NCBI GenBank assembly: GCA_016844625.1
Contig: JAERMN010000294.1
Span: 1 to 7,665 of the forward strand
Origin: Deltaproteobacteria bacterium
Lineage (GTDB): Bacteria > Desulfobacterota > Binatia > UBA9968
Length of the DNA: 7,665 nt
Reading direction: 5' to 3'
The notes beneath the pieces are model-generated. The model was not told the origin of the DNA, searched no databases, and was given only the letters and a program-made list of their open reading frames with translations. A program made the position numbers and the translations under genes. This document shows, piece by piece, positions 1 to 5,486 of the stretch (positions are counted from its first letter, which is position 1; each line of letters starts with the position of its first letter).

Positions 1-290
1 CCGGAAGCCGCGGCGCCCAGCACTGATGTGCCGCCGGTGTAACCGATCTCGAGATCGCCGGAGATGAGGCTCGCGACCAAGATCGGCGCGCCTTTGATCA
101 AGACAATGCGCGCGTCGATATTCTGCTTGGCGAACAGACCCTGCTCTTGCGCGAGAAGCAGCGGAATCGTGCGCGGGCTCATCGCCGCCACGCCGATGGT
201 GATCTTGGTTTGCGCGGAAGCGCTGGCGAGTTGAAGAATGGAGCCGATCGCAACAGCCGTCAGCATTGCGAACATGCGGACTAAAAGCAT
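1..290 (-). CDS. NMT1/SsuA-type ABC solute-binding protein, N-terminal part (runs off window)
   Basis: This is the first 96 codons of a periplasmic solute-binding protein of the nitrate/sulfonate/taurine (NMT1, SsuA-like) type, which captures a small organic ligand for an ABC importer. The start is the ATG at 290-288, chosen because AAAGGAG lies six bases upstream; a second ATG at codon 6 has no such site. Residues 1-26 form a signal peptide: Met-Leu-Leu-Val-Arg, a hydrophobic core, then ASA before Gln27, a good signal peptidase I site. The mature part opens with KITIGVAAMSPRTIPLLLAQ, then EQGLFAKQNIDARIV and a GDLEIGYTGG segment, the usual first lobe with the helix that precedes the ligand pocket. 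No permease or ATPase is visible. The ligand cannot be named from this fragment. The family call is firm; the substrate is unknown. Confidence 0.85.
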   Translation of the reverse strand, partial: MLLVRMFAMLTAVAIGSILQLASASAQTKITIGVAAMSPRTIPLLLAQEQGLFAKQNIDARIVLIKGAPILVASLISGDLEIGYTGGTSVLGAAAS

Positions 291-320
291 GACTCACTCC
301 TTTGTGCGGGCCGATAAGGA

Positions 321-397
321 GGGCAACCACAGGGGGTTGCCCCTACAATTTCGATTCCCTTTTGCGCCCTTTGCGTTCTTTGCGGCCAATAGTCCGA
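321..397. repeat. Intergenic direct repeat, copy 1 (GGGCAACC hairpin plus TTTGCG block)
   Basis: GGGCAACC (321-328) and GGTTGCCC (335-342) are perfect inverted arms around ACAGGG, followed by CCTAC and then a TTTGCGCCCTTTGCG block. Nearly the same ~75 bases recur in the same orientation at 7407-7484. Hairpins of this kind are frequent in intergenic DNA of environmental bacteria, and it behaves like a REP-type element. It lies 30 bases upstream of the solute-binding protein start, so it could also fall in that gene's leader or promoter. Confidence 0.8.
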
Positions 398-445
398 GAC
401 CCTGATACTCTCGGATTCGGGAATTGCTCCCGCAAAGACGCTAAG
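361..445. repeat. Inverted pair of CGCAAAG-type repeats
   Basis: The block CTTTGCGTTCTTTGCGG (about 370-386) is answered in inverse orientation by CCGCAAAGACGCTAAG (430-445), with CCGA/TCGG pairing inside, so the 85 bases can fold into a long imperfect hairpin. The same CGCAAAGACGCAAAG-like motif occurs again at 531-617, 7222-7350 and 7451-7484. It is likely a small non-autonomous repeat; no protein is encoded. Confidence 0.7.
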
Positions 446-461
446 TGACATGCCAGAGGCC

Positions 462-521
462 TGTCAGCCCGAGCGAATGCGAGGGATCTAAGAAAGATTT
501 CCCTCTCCGTTCGAAATGACA
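462..521. repeat. 60-base palindromic MITE-like element
   Basis: The element begins TGTCA (462-466) and ends TGACA (517-521). Internally CCGAGCG..GCGAGGGATCT on the left is matched by AGATTTCCCTC..CCG.TCGAA on the right, giving an imperfect hairpin around AAGA. Repeats of the form TGTCATTCCGAGCGAAGCGAGG are known to me as very common in intergenic DNA of many environmental genomes. There is no coding content. Confidence 0.7.
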
Positions 522-530
522 ACGCTTGCC

Positions 531-617
531 CTTTGCGCCTTGGCGCCTTTGCGGGAAATAGTCCGATTTATTATTTTGCGACCTTTGCGTTCGTTGCGGC
601 TAATCCTCCGAATGATC
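531..617. repeat. Two tandem CGCAAAG-type repeat units overlapping a gene end
   Basis: Two units in the same orientation, CTTTGCGCCTTGGCGCC (from 531) and TTTTGCGACCTTTGCG (from 573), each continue into a TTGCGG/TTTGCGG then TA/AATA then CCGA pattern. The second unit matches 7451-7484, including GCGGCTAAT and CCGAAT. It overlaps the last codons and the stop codon (600-602) of the amidohydrolase. Confidence 0.65.
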
Positions 618-1772
618 CAAATGAAAAAACTTGATCGCGTTCTCCGCCGCCATTTTTCGCTTCTCGTCATCCGGCACGCCGGTCATCTGTGCGTCCAAAA
701 CTTTTAGTGAATTCGGCCAGCGCGTGACGATGTGCGGAAAGTCCGTCGACCACATGATCCGGTCGACGCCGATCTCATGACGCAGTTTCATGCCGATGCG
801 ATCTTCGAAGAATCCCCAGTGGGCGTTCTCTTTCAAATATTCGCTAGGCTTGCGCTTCAAGCGCGGCAGACCCATTTGCCGCTCGGCCCAAAAATGGTTG
901 GTCTCGTATTCCTTGTCGATCTGTTCGCCGAAGTAAGGCAGCCAGCCGACGTTATTTTCCGCCCAGTAGATTTGCAGCTTGGGAAAGCGGTCGAACACGC
1001 CGGCGATAATAATCTGGCTCACTTCCACCGAGCCGGAATGATGCGGCGCCTGGCGCGCGAAACGCTGGACGAAATCAGTCGGCGGCCGCTGCTCGCCCTG
1101 CGGTTCTTTCGGATAGTTGAAGAGCGGCGTTTCGCGGGAGCCGACTTTGGTTGGAAAACCAGTGTGAATCACCAGCGGCATTGCTAAATCCAGTGCGGCG
1201 GCCCAGAAGCGGTCGTCTTCAGCCGTTGGAAAACTTTTGCCGCTGGGAAAGGTGCTGAGCCAGGCGCCCTTCAAATCCATGCGCTTGCACCGTTCCATCT
1301 CGGCAATATCTTCGCCGACGCCGCTGTTCGGCAACACGGCCATGCCGAGCAACCGGTCACGCTCGACGGCGCAGTATTCTTCGGCGAAAAAATCATTGAA
1401 GCCTTGCACCACGGCGATGCGCGCGGCCTTGTCACGGATCGCCGAGTTGCGCACATCGAGAGCGAACAACACTTCCGCGTCGATGCCGTCCTGATCCTGT
1501 TCGCGCAGTCGCTGCTTGGCCGAACCGCAACCCGGCGTGTTGTCATAGTCCAAGATCGTCGGATCGAATATCTCCGGCGCGCGCCCGCCGAACAAACTCG
1601 TGCCGCCGTAGATCAGCGGCTTCCCTTCCAATGCTAATGCGTCTTTGCCGTTGGCAAGCTTAATGCGCCGCGGCGCGCGGTCGCGATACTGCTTGGCCAC
1701 CCGATGCGTCCAGTGCTCGGGCGGCGACTCATAGTGACTGTCAGCGGAAATGTAGCGATAATTTCTCGCCAT
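600..1772 (-). CDS. Amidohydrolase family 2 (ACMSD-like TIM barrel) protein
   Basis: This 390-residue protein is a metal-dependent hydrolase or decarboxylase of the amidohydrolase-2 family, probably cytoplasmic because it has no signal peptide. Visible hallmarks are ISADSHYE at residues 8-15 (Asp11, His13 and Glu15, the strand-1 metal motif), His203 in VIHTG, Glu272 in YWAENNVGWLP, and Asp344 with His347 in WSTDFPH, where the Asp is the expected catalytic and metal residue. Length is normal for the family. The ATG at 1772-1770 is preceded by GAGG eight bases upstream. The gene lies 64 bases downstream of a TctC-type binding protein in the same direction and may be co-transcribed or driven from its own promoter (1791-1820). 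Family relatives act on aromatic or unsaturated carboxylic acids, but the substrate here is not identifiable. The last residues (HSED) and the stop lie in an intergenic repeat. Confidence 0.92.
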   Translation of the reverse strand: MARNYRYISADSHYESPPEHWTHRVAKQYRDRAPRRIKLANGKDALALEGKPLIYGGTSLFGGRAPEIFDPTILDYDNTPGCGSAKQRLREQDQDGIDAEVLFALDVRNSAIRDKAARIAVVQGFNDFFAEEYCAVERDRLLGMAVLPNSGVGEDIAEMERCKRMDLKGAWLSTFPSGKSFPTAEDDRFWAAALDLAMPLVIHTGFPTKVGSRETPLFNYPKEPQGEQRPPTDFVQRFARQAPHHSGSVEVSQIIIAGVFDRFPKLQIYWAENNVGWLPYFGEQIDKEYETNHFWAERQMGLPRLKRKPSEYLKENAHWGFFEDRIGMKLRHEIGVDRIMWSTDFPHIVTRWPNSLKVLDAQMTGVPDDEKRKMAAENAIKFFHLDHSED

Positions 1773-1790
1773 CCCTCGATCCTCGACTAT

Positions 1791-1820
1791 ATTATCGGTT
1801 GTTAATTCGCGGCGCGAATT
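1791..1820 (-). promoter_or_regulatory. Palindromic operator candidate with -10 box upstream of the amidohydrolase
   Basis: AATTCGCG (1804-1811), a single G, and CGCGAATT (1813-1820) form a perfect 17-base palindrome. On the minus strand GATAAT (1796-1791) matches five of six bases of the -10 consensus and would start transcription about 12 bases before the ATG. The palindrome covers the -35 position, which itself matches poorly. A one-base centre and absence of a following T-run argue against a terminator hairpin, so a dimeric regulator site is the better reading. This is inference; the regulator is unknown. Confidence 0.4.
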
Positions 1821-1836
1821 TATCGCTGGCGAAAAC

Positions 1837-2760
1837 TCATTTCAGTATCTCCTTCAATTTAACGGCGATCGCCGGCGGCAACTTGAACAAACGGTCGACG
1901 ATTCTTTGTAATTCTTCGCCGCTCGCCGGATCGGCGACGAGCCGCGCCCGCTGCACATCGGCGAGCATATCCGGTGAAACCAAAGTGTCCGCAAAAGCTT
2001 TGCGCAGCAGCTGCACGCGATCCGGCGGCGTCCCCGGCGGCAGCGCATAGGCCAAACTCAAAAGCGCAGGGAATTGTATGCCGACTTCGATCAGTTGGCG
2101 ATCATCGTCGTTGCTCGCGAAGTCCATCACCACCGGGACTTTGGGTAAATCGGCGAGCGGCTGGGAGCGCGTTTGAATCGCCACCGCCACCTCGCCCGCT
2201 TCGATCTGCCGGCCCCAGAGCAATTTCAATCCGTCCCAACCGCCGCACGCGCCGGCCAGTTCGCCGCCGTCCACCGCCAAGCGAATTTCCGCGAAGCCTT
2301 TGTAGCCCGTGATGATCTGCGTCGGCAGTCCTAACACCGCCATCAGAACCTTTGGGATATCGACCAAGTTGGAGCCGGGAGCAGTGCCACCGACTTTCAC
2401 CGGCGTCTTCGACGTTTTCCAGCGCTCCAAACTGATGATTCCGCTCGCTTTGGAGAACGCGCAGACAGAATCGAACTTCGCCGGCACGCCGAGATACTCG
2501 AACCTGCGCGCGTCGAACTCGATGCCCGGCCGGCCAAGAATTTGACCCATCAGGAGACCGCCATTGAACGTCGCAATCGTCAAACCATCGGACCTGGTCG
2601 TCTTGTAAACTTGATTGGCGAGTATCAGTCCGCCCGCGCCCGTGACATTTTCCACCACCACGACCGGATTGCCGGGAATCTGCTTGCCCAGATGACGGCC
2701 GATCATCCGTCCCCAAGTATCGAACGCGCCGCCCGCCGACGCGCCGACGAGAATCCGCAC
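1837..2760 (-). CDS. TctC/Bug-type tripartite tricarboxylate solute-binding protein, 5' end disrupted
   Basis: The 307 readable codons encode a Bug/TctC-family binding protein, normally periplasmic and used to capture carboxylic or aromatic acids. Seen are the opening ILVGASAGGAFDTWGRMIGR, GNPVVVVENVTGAGG (residues 30-44), GGTAPGS (124-130), TGYKG (151-155), and the C-terminal APP-like YALPPGTPPDRV with a helical tail. Length covers the whole mature domain. The GTG at 2760-2758 is only the first available start: family homology continues upstream in the same frame as HDFYKGKT, then meets an in-frame TAA at 2799-2797. No signal peptide can therefore be made from this frame, and the GTG lacks a convincing ribosome site. 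The gene is either inactivated, makes a cytoplasmic product, or carries a sequencing error. It is followed after 76 bases (64-base gap to the ATG) by the amidohydrolase. Confidence 0.8.
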   Translation of the reverse strand: MRILVGASAGGAFDTWGRMIGRHLGKQIPGNPVVVVENVTGAGGLILANQVYKTTRSDGLTIATFNGGLLMGQILGRPGIEFDARRFEYLGVPAKFDSVCAFSKASGIISLERWKTSKTPVKVGGTAPGSNLVDIPKVLMAVLGLPTQIITGYKGFAEIRLAVDGGELAGACGGWDGLKLLWGRQIEAGEVAVAIQTRSQPLADLPKVPVVMDFASNDDDRQLIEVGIQFPALLSLAYALPPGTPPDRVQLLRKAFADTLVSPDMLADVQRARLVADPASGEELQRIVDRLFKLPPAIAVKLKEILK

Positions 2761-2838
2761 GGTCTTGCCCTTGTAAAAATCATGTGTACTAGCGGATTAC
2801 GTGACAGATATTCTTACGAAACATATTCGCCTCCCTCC
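2761..2838 (-). pseudogene. Remnant start and signal-peptide region of the TctC-type gene
   Basis: On the minus strand a strong ribosome site GGAGGGAGG (2838-2830) stands five bases before an ATG (2824-2822) that opens MFRKNICHVIR and stops at TAG (2791-2789). The positively charged start looks like the n-region of a signal peptide. Sixty-four bases separate this ATG from the GTG of the binding protein, so the two are one base out of frame. The mature frame reads SASTHDFYKGKT just after a TAA at 2799-2797. The n-region and a c-region-like SAST appear present while the hydrophobic core is missing, which fits a deletion of a few tens of bases that also shifted the frame. Confidence 0.55.
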
Positions 2839-2957
2839 ACGCATCTGGAGTTTCCATAACATATTCGGCGATTCGTACGATAGCGCAGCGATGTTCAGCG
2901 GCGAAGAAGGTCTCGCCATCACCCGACAAAGAGAGCGTTTCTTCAGCAAATGATCAA

Positions 2958-4298
2958 TTAGTTCGCCCATTTTTGGCTGAGAAATCGGCTGACGTTGGTC
3001 GCACAGCGCCACGACATCAACGCGCTGATGCCGATCAAAATGCCGCTTAGGCCCCAGCCGAACTGAAGCGACGCGTAGGAGATCGGCACGGCGATCGCCA
3101 AGGCGCCGATCACCATCGCCCACATGAGATAACGCGTATCGCGCGCGCCGATGAGGAGTCCATCCAAGACGAAAACAATGCCATTGAGCGGCTGGATCAC
3201 GCAGATCAGCAAGACGACGGGGCCGGTTAACCGCCCAATGATTTCGTCGCTAGTGGTAAAAACGGCGACGATGGAATTCCACGCCGTAAAAAACCCGATT
3301 GCGAAGATCAAGCCAGTCAAGAGCCCCGTCATCGTCAACGTCACGCCCATGCGATAACCACGTTGACGTTCTTGTGAGCCCAGATATTTCGCCACCAGCG
3401 CTTGTCCCGCGATGGCCAAACCATCGATCACGTCGGAGCATAGCATAAACATCTGAAAAACGATTTCGTAAGCCGACAGCGTCGCGGCGCCCATGCGCGC
3501 CGCAGTGCTGGTGGCGAAGACCAGCGACAAGCGCAACGCGCCAGTGCGGATTGCGAGGTCTTGGCCGATGCGAAACAGCGGACGTAGCCCCGCGAGGCTT
3601 ATGCGCCAAGGAATGGCGCGATAGGCCAAGGTTTGTTTCGACGTCAAAAATAGCACGAGATAAACCGCGGCGCCGACCAGCTGGGCAATGCACGCGGCCA
3701 GCGCGGCGCCGACAAGCCCCAACGCGGGCAGTCCGAAATTGCCGTAGATCATGCCGTAGCCGAGCGCCAGCTGAATCGCCGTAATCACGAACGCGATTAC
3801 GAGCGGCGTCTTGGTGTTTTGTATGCCGCGAAATAATCCCACTGAGCTATAAACCATCAATGTTAGCGGCGCGCTAGCGATGTAAATGCGAAAATAGCTC
3901 GCGCCTGTCTCGACGACTGCTGGCTCGGCACCGAGCAATCGATACAGCGGTTCCGCGTAGACGACGCCGGAGACGGCAACGGCAAGACCGCCCGCCAGAG
4001 CCAGAAACATCGCATGCAAGTAAGTTTCACCGCATGCCTTGGCGTCACGCGCGCCGAAATGATGGCCGATCAAGGTAGTCGTGCCGAAAGTCAAAAAGGC
4101 GAAACCCCAGTAGATGCTGCCGATGATCGCCGCGCCGATGGCGCGCGCGGCGAGAGCCTCGGCGCCCAAGCGACCGATCATCGCGGTCTCGCCGATATTT
4201 AGAATCGGCTGGCTCGCCTGCGCCAGCATGGCCGGGATGCCGAGGACGAGAATGTCGCGGAGATGAGAGCGCGGCGAAGGTAGAGATGAATCAGACAA
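2958..4298 (-). CDS. MATE-family efflux transporter, DinF subfamily
   Basis: This 446-residue inner-membrane protein has the usual length and about twelve hydrophobic segments of a MATE exporter, which expels cationic drugs, metabolites or organic acids in exchange for H+ or Na+. DinF-type features include VLGIPAMLAQASQPILNIGE in the first helix (residues 18-37), GRLGAEALAARAIG, TTTLIGHHFGARD (73-85), GLFRGIQNTKTPL (154-166) and, at the start of the second half, AYEIVFQMFMLCSDVIDGLA (276-295) followed by GQALVAKYLGSQ. Residue 37 is Glu where many DinF proteins carry Asp. The start at 4298 is a TTG without a clear ribosome site; the next Met is residue 24, inside the first helix, so TTG is preferred. 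It sits alone between an inverted-repeat element upstream and a 197-base gap before the binding-protein gene; I see no dedicated regulator. The substrate is unknown. Confidence 0.9.
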   Translation of the reverse strand: MSDSSLPSPRSHLRDILVLGIPAMLAQASQPILNIGETAMIGRLGAEALAARAIGAAIIGSIYWGFAFLTFGTTTLIGHHFGARDAKACGETYLHAMFLALAGGLAVAVSGVVYAEPLYRLLGAEPAVVETGASYFRIYIASAPLTLMVYSSVGLFRGIQNTKTPLVIAFVITAIQLALGYGMIYGNFGLPALGLVGAALAACIAQLVGAAVYLVLFLTSKQTLAYRAIPWRISLAGLRPLFRIGQDLAIRTGALRLSLVFATSTAARMGAATLSAYEIVFQMFMLCSDVIDGLAIAGQALVAKYLGSQERQRGYRMGVTLTMTGLLTGLIFAIGFFTAWNSIVAVFTTSDEIIGRLTGPVVLLICVIQPLNGIVFVLDGLLIGARDTRYLMWAMVIGALAIAVPISYASLQFGWGLSGILIGISALMSWRCATNVSRFLSQKWAN

Positions 4299-4327
4299 AG
4301 CGAGTTGAATTCAGGTCATTGAAGCTC

Positions 4328-4445
4328 AATGCATAGTGCAAAATGGATAATGCAAATTGCAGAATTTAGGAGGACGGCCTGTTCGGCTCCGGCAGTCTTC
4401 GTTCTGCAATCTGCAATCTGCATTCTGCATTCTGCACTATTCATT
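4328..4445. repeat. 118-base inverted-repeat element with heptamer tandem repeats
   Basis: The left arm (about 4328-4366: AATGCATAGTGCA then ATGCAAATTGCAGAA) is the reverse complement, with a few changes and one extra unit, of the right arm (4402-4445). The right arm contains five tandem heptamers TCTGCAA, TCTGCAA, TCTGCAT, TCTGCAT, TCTGCAC at 4403-4437. About 35 GC-rich bases lie between the arms. It fills the gap between the BtuF-like and MATE genes. Similar ATGCAGATTGCAGATTGCAG strings are common in uncultured-bacterium genomes. It could fold after the upstream gene's stop, but has no T-run to make it a typical terminator. Confidence 0.75.
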
Positions 4446-4453
4446 GCTTCGAT

Positions 4454-5362
4454 CTAATTAAGCCGCGCGGCGTCCGCCGGCGATAGCGACCAGATCACCG
4501 ACTCGGGATGAATAATGCGCGCGAGAATTTCTAGACCGTTGACCAGCCGCGGGCCTGGGCGGCTGAAGTAAGCGCTGCCGTTGAGCGCGAAGACATTTCC
4601 GGATTTCACCGCGGGCAGTTGTTGCCAGCCAGGCAGAGTTCTGAGCGGTGTAGATTCCTTTACCGTGCGACGCACGTCGAAACCGCACGGCATCAGCAGG
4701 ATCACTTCTGGCCGCGCTTCGATCACCTGGCGCCACTCAACTTTCCCCGAGGGCTCGCCTTGCCGCCCGAGCACGTCATAACCACCGGCCAACGCGACCA
4801 TCTCCGGCACCCAGTGGCCGGCGGTGTACAGCGGCTCGAACCATTCGAGACAAACCACCCGCGGCCGATTGTCCGGTTCGCGATAGCCGAGGCTTTCGAT
4901 CCGTTGGCGCAGCTCGGCGGCTAAGCTCGTTGCCGCCGAGACACGCTCGGTCGCTTGGCCGACACGCAAGATGTCGTCGAGCAGATCGGCCAAACTGTGC
5001 GGATTCAATGATACGATATTGGGCTGACGGGGCAATCGCACCGCGGCTTTGACGACTTCGTTGTAGTCGAGGGCGCAGACTTCGCAGAGTCCTTGGGTGA
5101 GTATCACGTCAGGATTGGCCGCGATCAACGCCGCTTCATCGAGATGATAGAGGCCGTTGCCCGCCTGCAACAGTTCGCCGACCTTGCGGTCGATTTCACC
5201 GGCGCTCAGACGCGCGGAATCGATGGCGCTCCGCACCACGACGCATTTTTGCTGGGCGTCCGGCGGATAGTCGCACTCATGAGTGACGCCGACGATGTGC
5301 TCGCCGAGTCCGAGCGCAAAAGCGATTTCAGTAGCGCCGGGTAGTAAAGAACAGATACGCAT
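4454..5362 (-). CDS. BtuF-like cobalamin/Fe3+-siderophore-binding domain protein
   Basis: The protein (302 residues from the chosen start) belongs to the type III periplasmic-binding fold (COG0614, BtuF/FhuD type), which binds cobalamin or ferric siderophores for ABC import. The opening MRICSLLPGATEIAFALGLG is the characteristic first strand and helix of the cobalamin-binding subfamily, followed by VGVTHECDYP (24-33), LTQGLCEVCALDY (88-100), EWFEPLYTAGHWVPEMVALA (173-192), ILLMPCGFDV and FSRPGPRLVNGLE (266-278). I chose the ATG at 5362 because homology begins exactly there; a GTG at 5386 would add eight unconserved residues, and neither has a clear ribosome site. There is no signal peptide, so unlike true BtuF the protein may be cytoplasmic. 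A pair of close cysteines (Cys93, Cys96) and His28/Cys30 could bind metal. No ABC permease or ATPase is adjacent. Confidence 0.87.
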   Translation of the reverse strand: MRICSLLPGATEIAFALGLGEHIVGVTHECDYPPDAQQKCVVVRSAIDSARLSAGEIDRKVGELLQAGNGLYHLDEAALIAANPDVILTQGLCEVCALDYNEVVKAAVRLPRQPNIVSLNPHSLADLLDDILRVGQATERVSAATSLAAELRQRIESLGYREPDNRPRVVCLEWFEPLYTAGHWVPEMVALAGGYDVLGRQGEPSGKVEWRQVIEARPEVILLMPCGFDVRRTVKESTPLRTLPGWQQLPAVKSGNVFALNGSAYFSRPGPRLVNGLEILARIIHPESVIWSLSPADAARLN

Positions 5363-5390
5363 ATTTCGATGAATAGCCGATACCACAAGC

Positions 5391-5486
5391 TTATGCTACC
5401 AAAAGGAGAGTCGTCAGCGCGATGGCATTGGTCCAGTGGGTGATGTGCGTAATCCGGTTATGACGATAAACAAGCGGCTTATTCAC
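5391..5486 (-). pseudogene. Truncated cytochrome b561-like membrane protein, N-terminal remnant
   Basis: A 31-codon frame starts at GTG (5486-5484), overlaps the stop of the nucleotide transporter by four bases (GTGA), and has AAAGGAG five bases upstream, a textbook coupled start. It reads NKPLVYRHNRITHITHWTNA then IALTTLLLVA and stops at TAA (5393-5391). The VYRH..RITH.THW.N pattern followed by a hydrophobic stretch is the beginning of b561/Ni-Fe-hydrogenase-type b cytochromes, where the His of THW is near the first helix and binds haem. Full proteins are roughly 200 residues; here everything after half of the first helix is missing and the BtuF-like gene follows within 30 bases. It is probably a deletion remnant, although a tiny expressed peptide cannot be excluded. 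Confidence 0.6.

Noticed and set aside
321..342. The GGGCAACC hairpin as a terminator for the amidohydrolase transcript
   Set aside because: No T-run follows on the minus strand, and the same unit recurs at 7407 as a dispersed repeat.
732..1187. A 151-codon plus-strand frame inside the amidohydrolase region
   Set aside because: It is the antisense shadow of a well-supported gene and shows no family motif.
2797..2919. A 40-codon minus-strand frame starting MARPSSPLNIAALSYESPNM between the MATE and TctC-type genes
   Set aside because: It has no good ribosome site, runs through the ribosome site of the next gene and resembles no family I can name. It could be a leader peptide but there is no positive support.
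4403..4437. Heptamer tandem repeats as a CRISPR array
   Set aside because: The units are seven bases long with no spacers; this is a simple tandem repeat in one arm of a palindrome.
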